Assembly: GCA_002104895.1 (NCBI GenBank)
Contig: MCFG01000106.1
Span: 62,001-126,000, forward strand
Direction: 5' to 3'
Length of the DNA stretch: 64,000 nt
From: Anaeromyces robustus
Lineage: Eukaryota > Neocallimastigomycota > Neocallimastigomycetes > Neocallimastigales > Neocallimastigaceae
Positions 27,532 to 41,800 of this stretch are shown here, piece by piece. The translations under genes and the position numbers were made by a program. A model generated the notes under the pieces. It had not been told where the DNA came from. It made no database searches and was given only the letters and a program-made list of their open reading frames with translations. The stretch's first letter is position 1, and the number at the start of each line of letters is the position of its first letter.

Positions 27532-28055
27532 ATTTTTTTTTATTTAAATTTTCATTTTTTTTAAAAAACCGTACTATATTGATTTGTTAAGGCACTTTTA
27601 ATTAATTTTTCTGATTCTTCCATTTTTGATAATTTTAAATAAAGTTCTGCTAATTCATATTTTAAAGATATACTTATGGATGAATTTAATTCTAAAGCTG
27701 CTTCATAATAATCAATTGCCTTTTATATTTATTATTATTATCAATATTATTATTATTAAATAAATTAAGAAAGAAAAGTGTTATAAGTATAAGATATATT
27801 ATACATATATATATATCTTTTAACATACTTTATTATAATTATGAGTTTTAACTAAAGCTTGTCCAATTTTTAAAGCTAATGAATTTTCTTCTGGACTAGC
27901 ATCAAATGCTGCTTCATAGATTTTAATTGCTTTTTCAGGCTAATCATAATATATTTATATAAATTAATTACCATCATATAAATTATAATTATAGAAATGA
28001 ATAATATTATTAATATTACATATATATATATATATATATATATTTTAAATTGAAA

Positions 28056-28103
<48 letters not shown>

Positions 28104-30561
28104 GTTAATAATATTTACTTCTTGAATATTCATATAGGCATCGGCAAGTAAAACTTTTACTTCTGTAGTAGGATTATTTTCAAGAATTTCTTGATAACAA
28201 AGGGCATATGCTTTTTTATCATTTTTATATTTTAAATAAATATCTGCTAATTTACATTTAGCTTCAATATAATAACTAAGGTTATTTTTTATATTTTATA
28301 TTTTATATTTTTTTGAATATATATGATTGAAATTAAAAAAAAAAATTATATTAATATTAAAAATTAATTTTTATTATATAAAAATAGTTTAACATTATTT
28401 GAAATAATATATATATATATATATTATGTAAAACATACTATTTTCCTGGTGTAATTTTACTTAATAATTCAATAGCTTTTGGAATTTCATTTCTTTCTAA
28501 ACATAAATTAGCATTAGCAATAGAAAGTTGATCTTCTTCTTCTGTTCCTTTAAACATTTGAATTGCTTCTTGCATAATTGTTGCTGCATCATGCTATTAA
28601 TATTTTAACAAATGATAAAAAATTAAAAAAAAAAAAAAAAGTAAATATATAGATATATTTATTTTATTTTTTTTTATATTAAAAATTTCATTTAGTATAT
28701 ATATAATTGTTATTATTATTTTTTTTATTATAAGTATATATTATAATGTCATTTGTACTATTTTATTTTTATTTTTTCTTTGTAATGACATACTAAATTA
28801 TGTAATTTACAATGGGTATCAATTAATTCTAAATAAATACTAATTTTTTCTCGTAATGATAATTTTTTAATGGAATTATTGGGATTCTCATTATTCTTAT
28901 TCATATTATTAGTCTTTTTATCATCATCATCTTTTTTCATTATTATTAGTATTATTATTATTATTTTATTTTTATAGATAAAATGTAATATAGATATACA
29001 TATATATATACATAAATTATAAATTATAAATAATAATAAAAAGAAAAGAAAAGAAAAAAGAATTATATTAATAATTTTAAATAATATATATATAATATAT
29101 GTTTTTTTCGTTATATATTTAATTATTTATTTAATTTTTTTTCTTACTTGTTGATTTTATATCTTCTTTAAATGATGGTAAATTCATAATTTCATTTAAA
29201 GTTTTTAATGATTCTTCAATTTGTCCATCCGCTTTTTCACATTTTGCTTTTAATAAATAATAAATTGGATTTTGTCTAACTTTAAAATTATAACTTAAAC
29301 ATTTATCTAAGGATTGCATAGCCATATAACTGGATTTGGCTTCTATATATATTTGTGCCATTAATAAATGTGCCTTTTTTTTTTTTTTTTGGTTTTGGTT
29401 TTGGTTTATTATTATATTATATAAAATATTATATGTTATAATATTGTTTATATAAATATAAATATTGATTTTTATAATTATTTAAAAAAGTATTAATATA
29501 TATATATGATAAATAGATTATAATATTTTATATATTTCTTAAAAAAAAAAAAAAACAAAGGAAAAAAAAAAAAAGGAAAAAAGAAAAAATATATATAGTT
29601 ACATCAACAAATTCAGGTTCAATATTAAGACATTCTAATACTAATTGTTTTGCCATTTCATTATCTCCTACTAAATAATTGACTTTTGCCATATAAAATA
29701 AAGCATCCATTGATCCTGGAATCATTTTACATATTAAAACTAATAATTCATGTATTTTTTTTATAATCGGATTAATCATTTCTCCTTCCCTTTTTGGTTC
29801 CGTGGGACAATGTTCAAAATAGGATTCTACTATTTCTAACATTAATTCTGGATTTAATTTTATATTTAATTCCATTGTTCTTTTTTTTTTTTTTTTTTTA
29901 TAATTTTTTTTTATGTTTTTTAAAAATTAATATTAAAATTAATATATATATATATTTATAAAATATAAAAATATAATATAATTTGTATATTAATATAAAT
30001 GTATTTATTATTTCTTTATATTTTTTCCATATTATATATATATTATTTTATTTTATACTAATACAAAAAATACATAATATTTATTTTATTTTTTTATTTT
30101 ATCTTTCATTTTTAATACCTTACTGGTGAAGATTTTGAAACTTCAAGAAGAATATCAACAGCTTCGTTTAAGAAATTAATTCTTTTAGCCATATTATGAT
30201 ATTTTAACCATACCAATAATGAATAATAATAATGAATTTCAGCTGATTTTTCTATTTATTGTATTGTATATGTTGTATATGTTGTATATATTGTATATAT
30301 TATATATTAATATATTAATATATATATAATTATTCAGTCTTTTTTTATTTTTTTTTTCTTATAAATATTATAATTTTTATTACTTAATGAAGATTGTAAT
30401 TCAATTAAAAATTCTAAATGTTCTTCTGCTTCCTTATAATTTCCAACCATAATTAAACAACGAATAAATCCTATTTATAATTATATATATATATATTTAT
30501 ATACGAAATATTGTAAATATATATGATAAATATATTTGATATGTCTTATACTTTACTATTA

Positions 30562-30593
<32 letters not shown>

Positions 30594-32375
30594 CATTTTC
30601 ATTTTTATTTAAATATTTCTTTTATATAATATAATGGTATTATAAAAAAAAATAAAAAACCTTTTACTGCTTGAATATTTTGTGAGTCTATACTTAAAAC
30701 ATTTTTATATATTTCTAATGAACTTTGATAGTTATCTATTGTTTTTTTTATTTTATATAAATATATGTTGTAATTTATATATATATATATATATAATGAT
30801 TAATTGAATATTTGGATTATTGTAATTATTTTTTTATAATTTATAATGTATATAATATATATGATAGTATTTAAATATAGTTTTTTTTTTAAAGAAGAAA
30901 AATGAATTATTATTATTATTATTATTTTTTTTGATATATACATTTTAATTGATCAATATAAGCTTTTTCTACTTTATACATATTATTTTCTGGTTCTTTT
31001 TCCATAGCAAAATCAATAAATTGTTCACATATATTTAGTACACTTTTTTATAAATAAATGTTTTTTTTTTCCAAAAATATTAAAATTTGAATATTGTGAT
31101 ATGATTATAATATAATAATAATAATAACAATAATAATAAAATATATGTATTTGTATCATTAATTATATTTATATATATTTATGGTAGTATTCTTTTCCTT
31201 ATTAATTTATCTATTGTTAATATTTGATAATATTATTATCAATAACCATTTACCTTCTTTTTCTAGCTGATATTCTTATAATAGGTTTGGCATAATTATA
31301 AGCTAATTCAGCATTATTTGGTTCAATCGTTTTCATCAACTTTTTTTTTTTTTTTTAATAATAATTATGAATAAATAAATAAATCAATAAAGAAATATAT
31401 ATATATATATATAATAGATATATAAAAATAATATAGAGGAAAAAATAAATATGATAATAATAAAGAATTAATATTATTTATTTAAACATGTTATTAATGT
31501 TTTTAATTCTAAATATAATATGATAATATAATATAATATATTTATAATAATTATTTACTGAAAATAATTTGACAAGAATTGAAACAGCATCATTATAATT
31601 TCCATCTTTACATAAATGAGTTAATGCAATGGTATAATATGAATCTAAATTATTTGAATCAATATCTAAGCATACTCTTGCTGATTTATTGGCTTGATCC
31701 CATTGAGAAAGTTCTATATAAAGATAGGAACGTTCAATATAAGCTGGTAAAAATGATGGATAATAAACTATAAGTTCTGAACTAGCATCTAATGCTATAT
31801 TATATTGTATATGATTTGTTCTTAAATAGGTTAAACGTCCCATTAAAGCCTTTATTATTCATAGAATAAATTATTATTATTATTATAATTTTGAATAATA
31901 ATAATAATAAAATAATAGTAATAATTATAATAATAATAATAATTATATATTTATTAATTCATTATTCTAAAATTATATAATATATTTATATTTATAATTA
32001 ATAATTATAGTTATCATATTAATTATTAAATATTATATTTAATATTTTAATTTTAATTTTAATTGTTCTTATTAAATTTATGTTGTATATACTTCAATAT
32101 TTTTTGGATTTTTATTTAATATAGAATCAAATCTTGATCCACTATTTTTTCTAATATGTTCTTGATTGGATTGTAATTCTACATAACCTAAAAGTACTGT
32201 AGCAAATGTACAATTAGGATTAATGGATAGTGCTCTTTTAATATTTGCTGTAGTTTCATTAACATCTCCTGTATGATAATAAAATAATGCTGCTTGTAAA
32301 TAGGCACGATCTGTAATTGTTTGTAAATTTGCTGCTATGGTATATTTAGCTTGTAATTCTTCGATAGCTTCTCTA

Positions 32376-32410
<35 letters not shown>

Positions 32411-33112
32411 TGTTATATATAATATTATAAAATATGTTATATATATGTTTTTAATATTAAAATGTCTGTGTAAATATTATCGTTATGACTAATTTTTTAA
32501 TTTTTTTTTCTTTTTTTTATGTTACCTATAATTTTGCATCTTTCATGAGCATATATTAATGCTAATGGACAAGCTAAAAGTAATTCTCTTTTTTCTTGTA
32601 ATTGTTGTAATTCTTCTATTGCTTCAGTTATTTTATCTTTGATTATATTTTATTTTATTAAATGTATATAAAAAATAAAAAAAAAAAACAAATAAGATTA
32701 TTATAGAATATTTTTTTTATTTGTTTTATATTAATTATTGAAAACTATTATATTTATATATATGTATATATATATTTACTTTCTTTTATACGTGAATAAG
32801 CTCTCCAAAAAAGAAGAACGGGATCTGCTATTTTTTTTTTTAAAGCTTCTGAACAAAAAAGAAAAAGACTGTGATAAAGCTTTTTAGAAGCATAATAATG
32901 AATCTATAATAGTTTTTTTTTATTAAATTTTATTTTAAATATAATATGTTAAAGAAATATTATTTAATGTTTAGTTTTGTTGAAACATTAAAATTATTAT
33001 TATTTTTATTATTCATTTTATATTTATAATAATGATAAAAATAACAATATATCATATATATATGAAATCTTTTTTATTATTTATCAACCTGACATAAATC
33101 TTCGTTATTCAT
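24419..33112 (-). CDS. IFT139: Intraflagellar transport protein 139 (TTC21B family), 24 exons
   Basis: Predicted 1338-residue TPR protein matching IFT139/TTC21B end to end (human about 1316). It belongs to the IFT-A complex for retrograde transport in flagella, consistent with flagellated zoospores. Exons 5' to 3': 33112-33089, 32903-32780, 32636-32526, 32376-32093, 31849-31559, 31339-31254, 31042-30942, 30735-30661, 30470-30384, 30251-30119, 29879-29603, 29373-29148, 28930-28794, 28593-28439, 28275-28119, 27939-27829, 27719-27575, 27356-27230, 26981-26810, 26614-26268, 26015-25796, 25563-25417, 25210-25067, 24754-24419. Recognisable blocks: LALIYAHE (exon 3), [11 protein letters not shown] (exon 11), CLSYNFKVR (exon 12), [11 protein letters not shown] (exon 15), ALVKTHNY (exon 16), [13 protein letters not shown] (exon 20), and [19 protein letters not shown] plus KLAFNYLKA (exon 24). 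All 23 introns are GT-AG and in phase. The donors at 30660 (GTTTTT) and 27574 (GTACGG) are the least certain. Several acceptors follow pure A tracts. Confidence 0.94.
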
Positions 33113-34389
33113 TTTATCATATATAGATATTGATATTGATTTTCAAATATAATTATTTGATAATTATAATTATGTATATATATATGTATATAAAATCGTA
33201 TGCTTCTTTTTTCTTTCTTTCTCTTCCTTCTGTCTTTTTCTTTTTCTTCAAAAAGGTATATTATATCTTATTACTGTATAATAATAATATTATTTTTTAC
33301 TTAAAAATCTTATTTTGTTTTTATAAAATCTTGTTTAAATTAGTTTATTAAATAATATATATATATAGATTCAAGTATTCAGGTAGTTTTTTTACTTTTT
33401 TTTTTTTTTTTGTTGTTTTTTTAATTTGTAGTTTTGAATTTTAATTTCATAAATTAAAAAAATTTTTTTATACAAATATATAAAATATATAAAAAAACCC
33501 AACAGAAAAAAAATAATAAAAATTAAAGTTTATTTACTTTTAAATTAATTTATTATTTCTTTAATATTTTTTAACAAATAATTTTTTCAAAAAAAAAAAA
33601 AAAAAAAAAAAAAAAACTAACAATATTTAATAATATTTAAATATTAAGTTTAATAAGGATTAAGTCTTTATTCTTTTATTATTTTATTCTTCAAATATAA
33701 ATATAAATAATTATTATACAATACAAAAGATAGTACAAATATTTTAAAAAATAAAAGATTTAAAAATTTCATTATTATTTTAACTTTGATATGATATTAT
33801 ATAGACAAAAGTAAAAGTTAATAAATTTGCTCTTTTTTAAAAAATATATTATAATAAATAATTTACTTAAGTAATATTTTAATATAAAACAATTAAATGT
33901 AACAAAGAAAAAAAAAAAAAAAAGTAGAGAATAAAACATAAAAAATATAAATAAATAAATTTATAATAATTTTTAATCATAAAATATGTATCAGTTTTCC
34001 TTTTTTTTTTTTTTTATATAATTTTTTATTTGCATTTATTTTATTTCTTTTTTTCTACAATTTATATATATATAATTATATTTTCTACTTTAAATAAATA
34101 ATAAAATAAATATTTTTAATTTGTGATTTTTTTTTTACCATTTTTTATATTGTAAGAAACTTTTTTTTTTATAATAAATATATATAATTTATATATTAAT
34201 ATACGAAAACCAATTTTTTTTTTATGTTAAATAGATTTACATATATGAACATATAAGTATATATATAAATATAAATATATAAATATAAATATAAAATAAT
34301 TTATTTGTTTTTTATATTTTTTTTTTATTTTTTTTTTATTTTAGATTTATATATTTTTATTTTTTATTTTATTTTTTAAATGTTATAGT
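33113..34389. other. Intergenic: upstream of IFT139, downstream of methyltransferase-like gene
   Basis: A/T-rich sequence with a long A run at about 33593-33617 and T runs near 33394 and 34001. It must contain the IFT139 promoter, but no motif can be singled out. The short plus-strand frame near 33130-33351 is F/I/Y/K-rich and unsupported. Confidence 0.65.
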
Positions 34390-35362
34390 CTAATAAAGAT
34401 ATGGAATAAACTTTTTGGTCTTATTAACATAATCAGCCCATTCTTTTTCATAATCTACCATTAAACTTTTATGATAAGCATCTAATTCAGTAACTCTTAA
34501 TAAAATAATATAAATTAAAGCTGATGAAATAATTGGAACAGAAAAGATATTTGATGTATATAATAATGAAAAAGAAGTGAAAATCATTAAATAAGCGAAA
34601 AATTCTGGATAACGACAATTTTGATAAATTCCTGGTTTTTTAATATGTTCAATAATATCTTGGTCAGGTGTAGATGATAAATATTTATCCATTTCTTCTT
34701 TTTCTTTTTCAGTAAAATTATTTTTATCTTTATTATTATTATCTTTTTTGTCATTTTTTTTATTTAAAAGTTTATGTTTTTCAGTAACAATTTCCTCTCC
34801 ATCTTCATTAATATAAACTTCTTCTTCTTCTTCTTCATCATCATCATCGTCTTCTTCTTCCATAGTTTTATCCATAACTTTCATTTTTGTTAAACTAATA
34901 GAAGTAAGACATGAACCACTTTTTATTTTATTTGTATAGGCTTTAAGAAATATACCGGCAATAACAAAAAGTGTAAAGAAAATGGAAATCATATCATTAA
35001 TGTATATTTTACCAAATGAGATTTTTGAGAAAATGATAACAAACATAATGTTGAAGAACATACCTATTTTTTTTTTTTTTTATTAAAAAAAAAAGAAACA
35101 AAGTTTAATTTAATAAATATATGTATTAATGAAATTATATGAATTTATTATCATTTTTTTTTAAACAATAATTTATATAATAAAAATGCCATAAGTAAAT
35201 AATTTAAAAAAAAAGTTAAATATTAATAATAAATTAAAGAAAAAAAAAAATATGAAAATTGAAATCAAAAAATTATAAATTATTAAATATAAAAAATATT
35301 TATATTTGTTTGAATAAAGAATAATATGAATATATAATTATAATGACAATGAAAACAATTAC

Positions 35363-35394
<32 letters not shown>

Positions 35395-35587
35395 AGGATA
35401 ACAGATAATAATTATATTAATAAATATAATTACTGAAATAAAACTTACTTGATTGCATAATAATAGCACTATATCTTTCTTTTTCTCTAATTAAAAAGGT
35501 ATTTCTATGAGTTAATTCTGTATCATTTCTTGAAATGTAAATGAAAAAGAAAACCATTGGAAGACAAGCTACAGCGTATTCAATCAT
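34390..35587 (-). CDS. Multi-pass membrane protein, ICMT/phospholipid-methyltransferase-like C-terminus, 2 exons
   Basis: Predicted 270 residues from exons 35587-35449 and 35063-34390, joined by a GTAAGT...TAG intron with the frame kept (Ser split A|GT). The N-terminus is hydrophobic (EYAVACLPMVFFFIYIS), two further hydrophobic segments lie near residues 48-85, and two more near 195-230. Between them sits a highly charged cytosol-like insert with D/E runs and K/N/D repeats (about residues 115-170). The end has the pattern of isoprenylcysteine carboxyl methyltransferase and related DUF1295/PEMT-type enzymes: an N-C-R-Y-P-E-F motif before the last hairpin, then Y-E-K-E-W-x-x-Y and FIPYLY at the C-terminus. 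In that family this region binds S-adenosylmethionine. The usual RHPxY histidine is a tyrosine here, so activity is uncertain. Family assignment is tentative; gene structure is firmer. Confidence 0.55.
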
Positions 35588-36995
<1,408 letters not shown>

Positions 36996-37577
36996 ATGTA
37001 TGCAGATCAAGCAGTAAAACTTGTAAAAGAAGCAAAAAAAACTCAAGATATTCTTCCAGAATATAATACAGAATTAGTTAGAGATGTTCAAAGAGAAATA
37101 CGGACACTTCATCATAATATAACAGTTTTATTAAGACAATATGATATTCGTAGTTCTCCTCAAAATCATCCAGGACCTTTTGCATCTATATTTATACATC
37201 ATCAAAGTTTAAGAAGAAATAAACGTTGCTTACTTGCATATCATTATCATCGTTTAAAAAAGATTGAAGAATTTTGTTGGGAATTAGGTCATGTACCTCA
37301 AGAATTATTACCAAATCTTTCTTCACAAGAAACTGATTTTTCTACAGAATATCAATCTATTATTAATGATTATACCTCTAATTTTACAGGAATTGATTTA
37401 AGTAGTTCGTTAGATCCACCTAAAGACCCTTACATTGAAATTAGAGTATTAAAAGATTGTGGTGAAATTTACACAGAAAATGGGTTAGTTACTCTTTCTA
37501 AAAATAGTCAACATTATTTAAGACGAACCGATGTTGAACATTTAATTAACGAAGGATATTTGAAACATATACAATAA
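36996..37577 (+). CDS. PSF1: GINS complex subunit PSF1
   Basis: A single-exon 193-residue protein that fits PSF1/GINS1 over its whole length (human 196). GINS (SLD5-PSF1-PSF2-PSF3) is part of the Cdc45-MCM-GINS helicase and contacts DNA polymerases at the fork. Sequence evidence: the alpha-helical A domain with LRRNKRCLLAYHYHRL around residues 74-89, then WELG, and the small B domain with PPKDPYIEIRVLKDCGEI followed by LSKNSQHYLRR and a final LINEGYLKHI. The start is the first ATG, followed by a typical PSF1 N-terminus (ADQAVKLVKE). It is one of only two intact genes here with no intron. Confidence 0.97.
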   Translation: MYADQAVKLVKEAKKTQDILPEYNTELVRDVQREIRTLHHNITVLLRQYDIRSSPQNHPGPFASIFIHHQSLRRNKRCLLAYHYHRLKKIEEFCWELGHVPQELLPNLSSQETDFSTEYQSIINDYTSNFTGIDLSSSLDPPKDPYIEIRVLKDCGEIYTENGLVTLSKNSQHYLRRTDVEHLINEGYLKHIQ

Positions 37578-38843
<1,266 letters not shown>

Positions 38844-41800
38844 ATGTTATCGGAAGAACAGTTGATAGAAAATATAAAAGATAAAGAGGTAAATGAAATT
38901 ATAATTTATTTTAATGAAAATAGGATAAAATCTGAAAATTTTAATCATTTCAACAAAACCCTTTTATATTTTATTAAAAATGATTCATCTTTTGAAATTA
39001 TTAAATTTATTCTTCGACAACAAAAAGATAAAAGAAATGTAGAATCTTTATTTTATGCTATTCAAACTAATAATTTTAAACTTGCAGATATTTTATTAAA
39101 ATATGGAGCAGACATTAATGGTAAAATAAAAGATTTAGATAATGGCTATGACTATTGTAATATTATTGAATATTGTTTAGATAATAATTACCTTGATATT
39201 AATAATTTAAACTATATTTTAAAAAACAATATCAATATAAAAGTTGTTACTGGTCGACTAATATGTGAACTAATAAAGGATGAAAGAGATGATATACTAA
39301 AAATAATTTTTCAACACCATTTTTTTGATATGACATTTATTGAAAGTGTTATTTTAAATCAATTTTTAATTAGATGTTATAAAAACAGGGAAGTTTTATC
39401 GGATGAACAAATAAATCAAATTTTAATAAAATATGAACCTGTCATAGATATTAATGAAAAGGAATATTATGGGAATTATCCACTATTACAAGCTATCAAT
39501 TATAGTAATAAGAGTGTTATGGAATTATTAATGAATTATGGTGATAAATATGGAATTATTTTAAATATTAATGAAAAAGATGTTTGGGAACATTTTCCTT
39601 TATTACAAGCGTTGAAAGTTGAACGTAATGATAATTATTTGTCATATCAAAATGATATTAAAATAATTGATTTTGTTCAACAAATAATAAATTATTCTAA
39701 TCGTCATGAAATCCTATTAAATATTAATGAAATCGATGAAGGAAAGAATTTTCCTTTACTTCAAGCTATTAATAGGAATGATTTTTCTGTGGTAAAGCTT
39801 TTAATGGATTACGGGGATTGTCATCATATGATTTATGATATCAATGGTAAAGATAGACTAGGTATTTATCCCTTATTGAAAGCCATTGAAAATAATAATT
39901 TTGATATCGTTCATTTATTATTTGATTATGCTCAACGACATGAAATTATTTTAAATATTAATGATATAGATGAAAGAGGATGTTATCCTTTATTGCTTGC
40001 TTGTGAAAATTCAAATTTTGATATTTTTCAGTTACTTTTGAATTATGGTAACATCCATAAAGTGAATTTTCATATAAATGAAAAAGATGATGATGGAAAT
40101 TTTCCATTATTACAAGCAGTAGATAATAATAATATTTATATTACTAAAGGATTAATGGATTATGCTGATCATCATGGAATTCTTTTAAATGTTAATAAAG
40201 AAAATTATTATCAAAAATTTCCATTACTTCGAGCTAAAAAAGAAGGTATTTATAAATTATTGATAAAATATGCTGATGATCATGATCAACTTTTAGATAT
40301 TAATAAAATTGGTCGAGAGGGTACTTTTCCATTATTATTAGATTCCAGTGATAATAATATTAATAAGATTAAATGTTTAATGGAATATAGTGATACTCAT
40401 AATATTATTTTAAATATTAATGAAAAAGATGATTCTGATTACAGTGCATTAGAAACTGTTATTCAAGAAAATTGTAGTGGTGTGGCAAAAATATTAATAG
40501 ATTATGCTAATGATCATAAATTATTTATAAATATTCATGAACGTAATAGAAATGAGGAAAATCGTACATTATTACAACAAGCTATTATTAAAAAAAGATA
40601 TGAAATTATTAAAATGCTTGTTGAATATGCTAATCATCATCATTTATGTTTAAATAGTCCTGATCGTCATGAAGAAGAAGAAGAAGAAGAAGAAGAAGAA
40701 GAATATAGTTCTATTCTAATGAAAGGAATTTATCGTAATGATTTAGAATTTGTTCAATTACTAATAGATAATGCTATTCAACATAATATTATTTTAAATT
40801 TGAATGAAAAAAATCAAGATGGGGATTATTCACTTTTAGTAGCCATAAAAAATAATAATATTGATATGGTTAAAGTATTTATTGAATATCAAAATCATCA
40901 TCATTTCGTTTTTAACCTAAATAATATAAATAAAAATGGTGATTTTGCTTTATTAAAGGCTATTGAAAATAATAATGCGGAAATGGTTCAATTATTAATA
41001 GAATATGCTAAATCTCATCAACTTATATTAAAAATGGAGACAAATATTAAAACAAGTAAAGGTAAAAAAGATGTTTTTCCTTTACAAATGGCTATTAAAA
41101 ATAATAATATGGAAATAGTTCATAAGTTAATAGATTATTATAAAGAAAATAAAATAGTTGTATCATGGAATGAAATTGATCGACGAGGATGTTACCCCAT
41201 CATTAAAATTATTAATGATGATAATATTGATCTAATTAAAACCATAATTCTAAATGATATTCGAGACAATAAGGGTAAAAATGATGGTGATAACAAAAGT
41301 ATTCCTATTATGATAAAGAATATTAATGAAAAAAATAAATATGGAAATTTTTTATTAATGGACGGTATAAAGTATGGTAATGGAACTTTTATTAAATTTT
41401 TATTTCATTTAGCTGATGATTATGGGGTTTTAGTCCAAATCAATGATAAAGATAAAAAGGGAAATTTCCCATTATTAGAGGCAGCTCATCGTAAAGATGA
41501 TATTTGCCTTACTAAATTATTAATTCAATATGCCACAGATCATAATTATTTATTAAATATTAATGATAAGAATAATTATCAAGCCTATCCTTTATTGATA
41601 GCAACAATGAAAGAAAATAAAGAATATATTAAATTATTAATAGAATATGCTAATCAACATCATATATTATTGAATATATTGGAAAAGGATAAGAAAGGAA
41701 TTGATCCAATAATTATGGCGATAATGAAAAATAATTATGAAATCTTTGAATTATTTATTGAATACATCGAAGATCATGAACATGAATTTAATTTTAATTT

